Shown: positions 1-7,339, numbered from the stretch's first letter. The stretch: DNA of 8,060 nt from an uncultured Lachnospiraceae bacterium (GCA_910579495.1 CAJTVD010000114.1:1-8060); one strand, 5' to 3'. Translations and numbers: made by a program. Notes: generated from the sequence alone by a model not told the origin.

Positions 1-70
1 GCAGGTGCTCCGTTTTATTTTCTGGAAAAATTCCCCAAGTAAAGTTACACTATCATCGGAGAAAAACCTG

Positions 71-100
71 TTGATAACCTAACGCTAAATACCGTATAAT
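71..100 (+). promoter_or_regulatory. Sigma-A type promoter for the methyltransferase gene
   Basis: TTGATA at 71-76 and a perfect TATAAT at 95-100 are separated by 18 bp. Transcription should begin around 106-108. That lies just downstream of the in-frame ATG at 104, so the 104 start would not be on the mRNA. This supports translation from the ATG at 206. No operator-like repeat is obvious around it. Confidence 0.75.
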
Positions 101-190
101 GAAATGATAGAAAAAACAGGCAAATTTTACTCCCATCCACCTGTTTGGGCAAAGCCAGAGCCTTCCCAATTATACAAAATAAGCAGCCAT

Positions 191-198
191 GAAAGGAG
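191..198 (+). promoter_or_regulatory. Ribosome binding site that sets the methyltransferase start
   Basis: GAAAGGAG ends 7 nt before the ATG at 206, an ideal Shine-Dalgarno placement. No comparable site precedes the in-frame ATG at 104. Confidence 0.8.
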
Positions 199-205
199 AT
201 GCCAA

Positions 206-739
206 ATGCAATATATCAGCCATTACCAATCACCTGTGGGGGATCTCCTCCTTGCCGCTGATGAAACGGGCCTGGCTGGCCTATGGTTTGAAGGCAGTAA
301 ATATTATGCGGGCTGCCTTGGCCCGGAGCATGAAGAAGCCGACACACCTGCCCTGAAACAGGCAAAAGAATGGCTGTCAGTTTATTTTTCAGGCAAAGAG
401 CCCGGCTTCTGCCCTCCTGTCCATTTAGACGGTACTCCTTTCCAACTAACAGTCTGGAAAACCCTGCAAAAAATACCTTACGGAAAAACATGTACCTACG
501 GGGAAATTGCAAAAGAAATTGCCGTCCTGAAAGGGCTACCCCAAATGTCCCCACAGGCAGTAGGAGGCGCAGTAGGGCATAATCAGATTTCTATTATCAT
601 CCCCTGCCACAGAGTGGTTGGGACAAACGGCAGCCTTACAGGCTATGCCGGTGGAATAGAGAAAAAATTAAAGCTCCTGGCTTTGGAAAAAGTTGACACG
701 GACAAATTTTTTATCCCCAAAAAAGGCACGGCATTATGA
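206..739 (+). CDS. ogt: Methylated-DNA--protein-cysteine S-methyltransferase (O6-alkylguanine repair)
   Basis: This protein repairs O6-alkylguanine (and O4-alkylthymine) by moving the alkyl group to its own cysteine in a suicide reaction. It has 177 residues, normal for a single-domain Ogt/MGMT without an Ada N-terminal domain. Residues 1-75 form the variable N-terminal domain; the rest is the DNA-binding and active-site domain. The signature PCHRVVG contains the acceptor Cys134. The rest of the known tetrad is in place: His135, Asn126 (8 before Cys) and Glu161 (27 after Cys), the same spacings as human MGMT Cys145, Asn137 and Glu172. The loop GSLTGYAGG follows the active site. The position equivalent to the human base-flipping Arg128 is Gln117. 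I chose ATG 206 rather than 104 because of the GAAAGGAG site and because 104 precedes the predicted transcription start. The gene is monocistronic, and its end overlaps the convergent vWA gene by 6 bp. The ogt symbol is by family; the plain MGMT name would fit equally. Confidence 0.95.
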   Translation: MQYISHYQSPVGDLLLAADETGLAGLWFEGSKYYAGCLGPEHEEADTPALKQAKEWLSVYFSGKEPGFCPPVHLDGTPFQLTVWKTLQKIPYGKTCTYGEIAKEIAVLKGLPQMSPQAVGGAVGHNQISIIIPCHRVVGTNGSLTGYAGGIEKKLKLLALEKVDTDKFFIPKKGTAL

Positions 740-2584
740 CAATTTCCGAAAATAGAAAACCTTTCCCCTTGCCCGGAAGGGCAGCCTTCTTCCCTGGGGA
801 ACCAGAAAAGCATGTTCATTCCTGATCCTTAGGCTACTTTCAATAAATCCGTCTGTTATGATAAGGATAGGTGCCGTTTGGGGAAAATCCTCCGCACTTT
901 CAAGTAAATCTATGGCAGGCTGTAATACAGTGCCGCCCCGCCCTTTTACCTGGACACGCCCTGCTATGTCCTCAGGTGCCACATAGCCGATATCATAGGC
1001 ATCCGCATCGCAGAAGACCACCCTGGCGAAAGAAACATCCCTTGCCACGCAATAGCTTGCAGCAGCGCCCAGGGCAAGGCCTAACAGCTCCGTGGACATG
1101 GACCCGGAGGTATCGATCACAACCCCAAAGGTTCTGCTGTGCTGCTGTATATCCGCAGGCAGTAACCTGGGACGGGGAATATCAGGGGTACTGCTCTGCC
1201 GTCGGCTGGGCCTTGCATATGAACGCCGCATTGCAATGGGTGCAAAATAGATCTCAAACCATTCCGCAAGCGCAACGTCCCAGGGAATGGGCGGCACGGA
1301 AAGCGCTTTAATCTCCTCTATCAACCCCGCCGGAAGGTAACCACGTCCATAGGATATATGGTATTCCAGGCCGCTCCCCAGGGCGTTTTTGCAAAACTCA
1401 TCCAAGGAAACCGGGCAGGTAAGGCTTCCGGTATATCCCTCCCTGATTATGTCCCCTTTGCCATATCCCCTGAAGGTTTCAAACTTTGTACTGCCTGCCA
1501 GGTTCTGCACAAGAAGATCATAAATTTCTTCTGCGGACTGGTTTTTCAGCTTCCCGTCATATAACAGCCCGCGCTCCGGCATCTGCCCGATCTTCATTTC
1601 CTGAAGCCAGCCATTTATCACAAAATCACATGCCGCATTCCAAAGCTGGGGATCCCGTCCCTGGCAGCGGGCATGGTGCTGCAGCCCCGCATGGAGATAC
1701 TCATGGGCAAGGACAAATTTCCATTCCTCCAGATTTAGCCCCGCCGCCCAATTGACATAAATCTCACCTTTTACTACATCTACAGCGGCAATAGAGATAT
1801 CGTTTAAAAGTACAGGGTTTTCCCGTGTATCAACAACCCGGAAACCGGAAGCAATCCCTCCCAGCAAGGGATAATGGTTGATAAACCAAAGGGCAGCGTT
1901 CTGCATTACCGTCCGGGGAGCACTGCCCTCTTCTGCCTGGCCAATCACTTTATGGACAGAATCTGCCAATGCCAGGGCAAAATTCGTAACATATCCGTTC
2001 TTTTGGTTTTCACTGTATTTAAGGGGCTTATCCGGTTCCAGCATATCGGCCTCCCCCACAGCGGCTGTGCCGTAAAGGTTTTCTGAAGCGCCTATATTAT
2101 TTTTGAAGAGATAATCATAAATTTTTCTTTCACTGGATACACTTCCAAACCGTGCAAGGCTGTCAGCAGGAAAAAAGGGCGTCCCAAATTTCACATCTGA
2201 CAAAAATTTGCAAATATAAATATCGCATGCCATGTTCCATAACCGGAAATCGCAGCTTACCGCCCATTCCTTCCTGCCCCCGGGAAGTTCCCTGAAAAAT
2301 CCTGGCATCTTCTCTGCGTCAAAATGGCCGAATGCAAGATGGAGCATATTATGGGCGATCATATGCGCCCACTCTGCCGGGGGATGGGAAGCGTCTTTGT
2401 TAAGATAAACCACACCCCTGTAGGAGATTTTTGCGCCAGCATTTCTGCCCAGCATGGCTTTGCCCACAATGTTCTGTGAAATTCTCAGCCTGCCGAAAAG
2501 GGGATGGTTATTTACCATCTGTATCCCGTCAAGAAGGCGCTGTTCATTTGGGGGGATATTGGTTGGTGATTTTTTTCTGCCCAT
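734..2584 (-). CDS. Putative metallopeptidase with C-terminal vWA domain (DUF2201-like)
   Basis: 616 residues, with no signal peptide or membrane segment, so probably cytoplasmic. Residues 226-364 form a zincin-like domain with HEYLH at 294-298 (catalytic Glu295) and a following LWNAACD at 314-320 that may give a third ligand. Residues 19-166 look like an older copy of the same domain, with HNMLH at 78-82 in place of HExxH and LWNMACD at 115-121. An Arg/Pro/Ser-rich linker (about 452-480) leads to a vWA domain at about 485-590. Its metal site (MIDAS) is complete: DTSGS (Asp491, Ser493, Ser495), Thr552 in GRGGT and Asp578 in IITDG. The arrangement matches the DUF2201 putative-metallopeptidase/vWA-like families. 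The gene starts 4 bp after the MoxR-type ATPase, with AGGTGA overlapping that gene's stop as its ribosome site, so the two are co-translated. It probably acts as the ATPase's partner; proteolytic activity is not proven. The extra N-terminal copy makes it longer than I would expect for a one-copy member. Confidence 0.85.
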   Translation of the reverse strand: MGRKKSPTNIPPNEQRLLDGIQMVNNHPLFGRLRISQNIVGKAMLGRNAGAKISYRGVVYLNKDASHPPAEWAHMIAHNMLHLAFGHFDAEKMPGFFRELPGGRKEWAVSCDFRLWNMACDIYICKFLSDVKFGTPFFPADSLARFGSVSSERKIYDYLFKNNIGASENLYGTAAVGEADMLEPDKPLKYSENQKNGYVTNFALALADSVHKVIGQAEEGSAPRTVMQNAALWFINHYPLLGGIASGFRVVDTRENPVLLNDISIAAVDVVKGEIYVNWAAGLNLEEWKFVLAHEYLHAGLQHHARCQGRDPQLWNAACDFVINGWLQEMKIGQMPERGLLYDGKLKNQSAEEIYDLLVQNLAGSTKFETFRGYGKGDIIREGYTGSLTCPVSLDEFCKNALGSGLEYHISYGRGYLPAGLIEEIKALSVPPIPWDVALAEWFEIYFAPIAMRRSYARPSRRQSSTPDIPRPRLLPADIQQHSRTFGVVIDTSGSMSTELLGLALGAAASYCVARDVSFARVVFCDADAYDIGYVAPEDIAGRVQVKGRGGTVLQPAIDLLESAEDFPQTAPILIITDGFIESSLRIRNEHAFLVPQGRRLPFRARGKVFYFRKLS

Positions 2585-2588
2585 ATCA

Positions 2589-3653
2589 TCACCTGCTGTT
2601 TATGGCCAGACGGGGAAGGTCCCGGATGATCTCCACCATAAACCATTCAGGCAGAACCTTCCCGTCATCAGAGGAAACAATCATCTGGGCAAGCTCAATA
2701 TTAATGTGGGACAAATCCTTTATCATGGCTTTGGCCCGGTGGGTAAGAAACTGGGTATTCTTGTCTATCCCTCCCTTATCCTCTGGCAGTTCTAAAAGCA
2801 GCTTTGCCCGAAAGCTCTGGGCCACAAAATAAAGCACATCCCTCTGGCCGGGGGATGCGGGCCATCTTGCGCTGCCTTTGATAATTTCATCCAGCAGGTT
2901 CTTATTGCCAAGCAATTTCACAAAGGCCAGGAACGTTCCCGCATGTGTTGGGGACAGGGAGCCGAATGCCAGCACCTGGAGGATCTGCCATGGAACATCC
3001 TTTTCCCCTGCCCCATATTCTTTCAGCGCGTCGCTTAACATATGCCAGGAACGGGGAGTGGAATAAGGCTCCTCGGTCTTTGGGGGCTGGGAAAAAAGGT
3101 GGTCTGGGCGCTGGGTGATATAGTCAATCACCCATTTGTGCAGGGAATTTTCATAAGCCCAGTCAAGCCATTGCCTGGGATCGGCAGTAAGCTGCACATG
3201 GAACATCCTGTTGATAAGGGCGGTTGACATGGTTTTGACAATAGCCCCGTCCTGGGAACGGTTCCCTGCCCCGATTACCACGCTCCCCTCCGGCAGATGA
3301 TACTCCCCGATACGCCTTTCATGGATGAGGCTGTAAAAAGCCTTCTGCACCTCCTGGGAACAGGCATTTAACTCATCCAGGAATAATACATAGGGTTCCT
3401 TTTTGGCAATCATTTTGGGGGGCATAAACTGGGATGTTTCCCCCTTTATCTGGGGGATCCCGATAATATCCTCAGGGGCAAGCTGGCTGCCAAGAAGGGA
3501 TACACATGCCAGGCCCACATCCTCCGCAAACTTCTCTACCAGGGCAGATTTTCCGATGCCCGGTGCCCCCCAGATAAACACAGGGCGGATAGGCGAAATA
3601 TTTACAAGCAGATCCGAAAGCTCGGACTGTGTTACGGTAAATTTCAGGTTCAT
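2589..3653 (-). CDS. MoxR-type AAA+ ATPase
   Basis: 354 residues, soluble. An N-terminal AAA+ core shows Walker A GAPGIGKS at 29-36, Walker B VLFLDELN with Asp93 and Glu94, sensor 1 Asn131 in GAGN, a likely arginine finger Arg149 in ALINRM, and a sensor 2 candidate Arg201 in STPRSW. The remainder is a helical lid and C-terminal region. These features place it in the MoxR group of AAA+ ATPases, which usually sit beside vWA-domain genes and act as chaperones for metal-centre insertion or complex remodelling. The gene for a vWA/metallopeptidase protein follows after 4 bp, the classic pairing, so the two very likely form one machine. GGAG at 3660-3663 lies 6 nt before the ATG. Expression should come from the extended -10 promoter at 3701-3709, which carries a palindrome over its -35 region. 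Readthrough from the ABC operon is also possible. The exact substrate is unknown. Confidence 0.9.
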   Translation of the reverse strand: MNLKFTVTQSELSDLLVNISPIRPVFIWGAPGIGKSALVEKFAEDVGLACVSLLGSQLAPEDIIGIPQIKGETSQFMPPKMIAKKEPYVLFLDELNACSQEVQKAFYSLIHERRIGEYHLPEGSVVIGAGNRSQDGAIVKTMSTALINRMFHVQLTADPRQWLDWAYENSLHKWVIDYITQRPDHLFSQPPKTEEPYSTPRSWHMLSDALKEYGAGEKDVPWQILQVLAFGSLSPTHAGTFLAFVKLLGNKNLLDEIIKGSARWPASPGQRDVLYFVAQSFRAKLLLELPEDKGGIDKNTQFLTHRAKAMIKDLSHINIELAQMIVSSDDGKVLPEWFMVEIIRDLPRLAINSR

Positions 3654-3700
3654 ATCCTACTCCATTACCTTTAAAATTTTTATCCAAATTACTAAATAGA

Positions 3701-3709
3701 ATTATAACA
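3701..3709 (-). promoter_or_regulatory. Extended -10 promoter of the MoxR-vWA operon
   Basis: The minus strand reads TGTTATAAT, a perfect -10 with the TGn extension. The -35 position 17 bp upstream (3724-3729) is poor (CACAAT), as often seen with extended -10 promoters. Transcription should start near 3694, giving a leader of about 40 nt before the ATG at 3653. Confidence 0.6.
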
Positions 3710-3718
3710 GATTACCTG

Positions 3719-3731
3719 GACACATTGTGTC
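3719..3731. promoter_or_regulatory. 13 bp perfect palindrome, candidate operator
   Basis: GACACA-T-TGTGTC is a perfect inverted repeat lying between the stop of the second ABC gene (3743) and the MoxR -10 element. Relative to the predicted start near 3694 it covers about -25 to -37, where a bound repressor would block RNA polymerase. As RNA it could form only a 5 bp stem with no U-run, so it is not a convincing terminator. The binding protein is unknown. Confidence 0.4.
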
Positions 3732-3742
3732 ACTTTCAAATT

Positions 3743-5536
3743 TTATTCCGCCTCCTGGTACCACCTCTCCTGGGATTCGTACAGCCTTTTATACTCCCCG
3801 CCTTCCTGGGCCATCAGCTCCTGGTGGGTTCCCATCTGGCAGATGCGCCCCTTTTTCATTACAAGGATTCTGTCCGCCAGCTTCACAGAACCCAGCCTAT
3901 GGGTGACAATTACCGCCGATTTTTCTTTGGAAATTTCCGCAAACTGGTTATAAACCCGGGTTTCCTCATAAGGGTCAATAGCCGCTGTAGGCTCATCCAA
4001 AATGATCAGGTCATGGCTGCGGAAAAATCCTCTGGCTATGGCCACTCTCTGCCACTGGCCGCCGGATAAATCCACCCCTTCAAATTCCCGGGAAAGCATG
4101 GTATCGTACCCTTTGGGAAACAGTTCCTTTTTCCCCTCCACCCCTGCCATACGGCACACACGGTTAAGCGTTTCCTCCTCACAGGGCTTCCCGGTATGGC
4201 TGATACCGATATTTTCCTTTAAGGTCATCTGATACCTCTGGTATTTCTGGAACACGCCGGAGGTACGGGCAAACAGCGCCTGGAAGGACAGATTTCCCAT
4301 CTCCACGCCATTCATCACCGTCCTTCCTGAACCAGGCTGGTATAACCCGCAAAGAAGGCGGGTCAGGGTGGATTTTCCGGAACCGTTTTCCCCCACAATG
4401 GCCAGGGTTTCCCCTTTCTTCAGGGTAAAGCTTACTCCCTGCACTGCTGGTTTTTCCGCCCCAGGGTAGGTGAAGCTTACATCCTCCAACACAATATCCC
4501 CCCACCCAGGCGCTTCCTGCCCCCCGCTGTCCCGTTCCTCCATATCCAGAAAGCGGATATAATTCACCACAGTCCCGGCCTCCTGGGCCATATTGGAAAC
4601 ATGCCTGCAGATTACTTCTTCCATAATACAGTACAGTGCACCAAGGGAATGGAAGACTGCCGCAAAAGCACCCACGCTCACTTCCTGTTTCATAAGAGCG
4701 TCAAAAAGCATTAGCAGGATAAATATATAGCCTGCCACAGTAATCCCCCGCATGGCCAGCTCAAACAGATTGGATTTCATGGTGGCTTTGTATTTCAGCC
4801 CCAAAAGCAAGCCCAGGGTCTCCAGATAAAGCTTCTTAAAGTACTGGAAACTCCCCAAAAGCCTGGTCTCCCGAAAAAATTCCCTACTTACCATACAGGC
4901 TTCATAATGTTCATTCTCCCTCCGCACCGGCGCGGAAGCCTCTTCCATTCGGGTAAAAAATTTCATACGGATCAACTGTCCCAGGGCAATGGGCAGAAAA
5001 ATAATCCCCAAGGTTACACATAGGACAGGCTTTAAAGAAAACAGATACCAGCCCACGAAAATAAAATAGGTTAAATAAAAGGCAAAAATTATGATAAAAG
5101 TGCAGATAAACCAGAAGGAATTTTCCGCCCCCTTCTCCGCCTTATTGATTTCATCCAGCTTCCGGGTGTCCTCAAATGAAGCCGGGTCTATCCGTGCTAT
5201 TTTTTCATGGATTGCCTCTATCTGGCAGCGGCCCACGATTTTGTCCAAAACGCCAGGCAGAAAATTACCGGCACCATTTAAAATCTGGGTTCCCACAGAC
5301 ACCAGGCCCATACCTCCCAGTGCCAGAAAAACCCTGCCAAAGGCCGTCTTTCCCTGGACCAGAAGGACTGCCTGGTCAAAAAAACGCTGCTGCATCATGA
5401 TCCCCATGCCCCAGGAGATTCCATGGAATATCTGTACAATAACTGTCCCCCAGAACAGCCACGGGGAGGCTTTCACAATCTGGGGCATCAATGTTTTTAA
5501 GATTTGCCATATTCCGATTTTTTTACCATCTTTCAT
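3743..5536 (-). CDS. ABC exporter half-transporter, permease-ATPase fusion (second subunit)
   Basis: 597 residues: an N-terminal membrane domain of about six helices (around 26-50, 66-90, 143-165, 172-190, 265-287, 293-315) fused to an ATPase domain from about 350. The nucleotide site is complete: Walker A GENGSGKST (382-390), Q-loop Gln430, signature LSGGQ (490-494), Walker B IILDEP with Asp514 and catalytic Glu515, and H-loop His546 in VTHR. This is the type IV (ABCB-like) exporter fold in the inner membrane. The start codon overlaps the stop of the preceding ABC gene as ATGA, and AAGGAG at 5546-5551 lies 9 nt upstream, so the two subunits are made together and very likely form a heterodimer. 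Its C-terminal end (RLYESQERWYQ) resembles that of its partner (KMFEAQRSWYQ), pointing to a common origin. The substrate cannot be told from sequence; peptides, lipids or drugs are all possible. Confidence 0.93.
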   Translation of the reverse strand: MKDGKKIGIWQILKTLMPQIVKASPWLFWGTVIVQIFHGISWGMGIMMQQRFFDQAVLLVQGKTAFGRVFLALGGMGLVSVGTQILNGAGNFLPGVLDKIVGRCQIEAIHEKIARIDPASFEDTRKLDEINKAEKGAENSFWFICTFIIIFAFYLTYFIFVGWYLFSLKPVLCVTLGIIFLPIALGQLIRMKFFTRMEEASAPVRRENEHYEACMVSREFFRETRLLGSFQYFKKLYLETLGLLLGLKYKATMKSNLFELAMRGITVAGYIFILLMLFDALMKQEVSVGAFAAVFHSLGALYCIMEEVICRHVSNMAQEAGTVVNYIRFLDMEERDSGGQEAPGWGDIVLEDVSFTYPGAEKPAVQGVSFTLKKGETLAIVGENGSGKSTLTRLLCGLYQPGSGRTVMNGVEMGNLSFQALFARTSGVFQKYQRYQMTLKENIGISHTGKPCEEETLNRVCRMAGVEGKKELFPKGYDTMLSREFEGVDLSGGQWQRVAIARGFFRSHDLIILDEPTAAIDPYEETRVYNQFAEISKEKSAVIVTHRLGSVKLADRILVMKKGRICQMGTHQELMAQEGGEYKRLYESQERWYQEAE

Positions 5537-7326
5537 TGATACCAGCTCCTTTGCGCTTCAAACATCTTGGCATAAATGCCCTTCTTTGAAAGAAGTTCCT
5601 CATGGCTTCCCCGCTCTGCCACCCTGCCTCCATCTAACACTATGATTTCATCCGCAAGACGTGCTGCCCCCAGCCTGTGGGTGATGAAAACTGTTGTTTT
5701 TCCAAGGCTGACTTTTCCAAACATTTCATAAACTTCACTCTCCGCTACCGGGTCCAGGGCTGCAGTGGGCTCGTCCAGTATCCGCACCGGCGCAGGATTA
5801 TACAGCGCCCTGGCAATGGCAACCCGCTGCCACTGGCCGCCGGAGAGGTCCGTCCCGCCTTCCCGCACCTTTCCCAGATAGGTTTGCATTCCCTGGGGAA
5901 GTTTTTCAATGGTTTCCCCAAGGCCAATGATATCCGCTGCCTCTTTTATCTGCGTTTTCTCCCTTACCAGCACATTCCCCAGGGCAATATTGTCTTCTAC
6001 AGTAACCTGATACCTGGCAAAGTCCTGGCAGACCACAGAAAATAACGCCTTTATTTCCGCCTGGGTATAGGTGCGCAGGTTCTTCCCGTTAATCAGGATA
6101 TCCCCTTCATAATCGTCATAAAGCCCTGTAAGCAGCTTTGTGATGGTGGTCTTTCCCGCCCCATTCACCCCCACAAAGGCGTAGTGGCGTCCCTTTTCTA
6201 TTTTCAGGTTAAAATCCTTCAGGATTTCCCGCTCCGAGCCTGGATACCGGAAAGCCACATGGCAAAATTCCAGGCTTTCAAAGGCCATTTCTGTTTCTGG
6301 CAGGTCCAAAGCGCCTTCTGTTTCCCCAAGCCCTGCAAAAACCGTCATATCCTTTAAGTATTCCACATTCTTGGCTATCTTGCTCATGGTATTGGTGAGC
6401 TCCCAGGAGAGCGTCTGCACCAGCCCCAAAGCGGCAGTCACCAGGGACATGAACATTCCTGCCGTTACCTCTCCCCTTTTTAAGGGGAACAGCAGCACAA
6501 AGACAATCAGCAGGGATAGAACCACAATCACAAGCCCTGAGCCCTTGGCACGTATAAAATATTTCAAACTTGCTTTCATATCAATTTTCCGGGCTGCCTC
6601 ATACTTTTCCCGCCACTGCCTGTTTACAGCGTCTGTATAACCGAACAGGGTTCTCTCTTCCACGTTCTCACGCCCCTGAAGGACGCTTTTAAGGTAATCC
6701 GCCCTGCGGCTGTATTTCATGGCATTTTTGTTTTCTTCATAGATCTGCTTCCCTCCTTTGATGGCAAGAAAGAACAATGGCACTGACATAGCCACAATTG
6801 CCAGCCCTGCCCACCATACCTGGGCCAGCAGTATAGCAAGGAGGGAGCCCACCTGCAACACCAGCCCGCCGGCTCCCAGCACATTGCCAAAGCCGCCGTT
6901 TATCTTCTCCACGGGTTCTTTACATACCCGGTTAATTAAATCCCAGGTATCATTGTCTTCTATATACCGATATGCCAGCTTCGCCCGTTTCTGTGCCAGT
7001 TCAGCCTTGTATGCCTGGGTAAGGCGTATTTCTGACTTTAAATTAATGCAGCTTATTATCTGCCAGTTCAGGTTCGTGTAGGCAATAATTAAAATCAGCC
7101 CTGCCAGCGGCAGGTAAATATCTTCCCCTTGTGCCCTCCCTGCAAAAACTGCCAGCGCCGTATCCACAAAGGCGGCGCTTACCAGTACCTGCAAAGAAGG
7201 GGTAACAGATGCCAATATGTGGTTCCCAATTCTGATCACTGTATAAAAAGGACAGACTTTGCAGGGAATACGGATAAAATCTGTAAACCCATAAGTCCGC
7301 CCAGGTACTATTAAATCTTCCTTCAT
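5533..7326 (-). CDS. ABC exporter half-transporter, permease-ATPase fusion (first subunit)
   Basis: 597 residues from the preferred ATG, with a membrane domain of about six helices (around 36-62, 70-92, 150-170, 172-190, 263-284, 290-312) followed by an ATPase domain from about 345. Motifs seen are Walker A GVNGAGKT (386-393), Q-loop Gln434 in VVCQDFARYQ, signature LSGGQ (494-498), Walker B ILDEP with Asp518 and Glu519, and His550 in FITHR. Neither this subunit nor its partner shows the degenerate ATP site common in heterodimeric exporters. A TTG at 7341 would add five residues, but GGGAG at 7335-7339 sits 8 nt before the ATG at 7326 and would fall inside the longer version, so ATG is chosen. 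It is the first of the two exporter genes and follows a 142-residue unknown gene in the same direction across a 122 bp gap. Substrate unknown. Confidence 0.93.
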   Translation of the reverse strand: MKEDLIVPGRTYGFTDFIRIPCKVCPFYTVIRIGNHILASVTPSLQVLVSAAFVDTALAVFAGRAQGEDIYLPLAGLILIIAYTNLNWQIISCINLKSEIRLTQAYKAELAQKRAKLAYRYIEDNDTWDLINRVCKEPVEKINGGFGNVLGAGGLVLQVGSLLAILLAQVWWAGLAIVAMSVPLFFLAIKGGKQIYEENKNAMKYSRRADYLKSVLQGRENVEERTLFGYTDAVNRQWREKYEAARKIDMKASLKYFIRAKGSGLVIVVLSLLIVFVLLFPLKRGEVTAGMFMSLVTAALGLVQTLSWELTNTMSKIAKNVEYLKDMTVFAGLGETEGALDLPETEMAFESLEFCHVAFRYPGSEREILKDFNLKIEKGRHYAFVGVNGAGKTTITKLLTGLYDDYEGDILINGKNLRTYTQAEIKALFSVVCQDFARYQVTVEDNIALGNVLVREKTQIKEAADIIGLGETIEKLPQGMQTYLGKVREGGTDLSGGQWQRVAIARALYNPAPVRILDEPTAALDPVAESEVYEMFGKVSLGKTTVFITHRLGAARLADEIIVLDGGRVAERGSHEELLSKKGIYAKMFEAQRSWYQ

Positions 7327-7334
7327 GAATAACA

Positions 7335-7339
7335 CTCCC
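7335..7339 (-). promoter_or_regulatory. Ribosome binding site that sets the first ABC gene start
   Basis: GGGAG on the minus strand, 8 nt upstream of the ATG at 7326-7324. It favours that ATG over the upstream in-frame TTG at 7341, which has no ribosome site at a proper distance. Confidence 0.65.

Noticed and set aside
24..34. GGAA-AAA-TTCC repeat at the left edge
   Set aside because: It is a 4 bp stem only, in AT-rich sequence, with no relation to the promoter at 71-100. Bases 1-70 show no supportable gene or element.
104..205. N-terminal extension of the methyltransferase from ATG 104
   Set aside because: It would begin upstream of the predicted transcription start and has no ribosome site. 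ATG 206 has GAAAGGAG at ideal spacing, and the protein from there has normal family length.
770..783. TGCCC-GGAA-GGGCA stem-loop as methyltransferase terminator
   Set aside because: The stem is only 5 bp and is not followed by a T-run. It lies within the coding end of the vWA gene, so it is not supported as a terminator.
871..1311. 146-codon plus-strand open frame
   Set aside because: It lies wholly opposite the vWA domain and linker of the 616-residue protein. Its translation is Pro/Arg/Gln-rich with no motif, and it has no convincing ribosome site; it is a shadow frame.
2431..2832. 133-codon plus-strand open frame across the MoxR/vWA junction
   Set aside because: It is antisense to two genes with clear conserved motifs, and its own translation is low-complexity and without domain features.
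4179..4505. 108-codon minus-strand frame inside the second ABC gene
   Set aside because: It is an alternate frame over the Walker A to Q-loop region, where the main frame has all ABC motifs intact, so it is not a frameshifted or separate gene.
5091..5645. 184-codon plus-strand open frame across the ABC gene junction
   Set aside because: It is antisense to membrane domain sequence; the Ser/Pro/Ile-rich translation is what reverse-complemented hydrophobic codons give. There is no sign of an independent gene.
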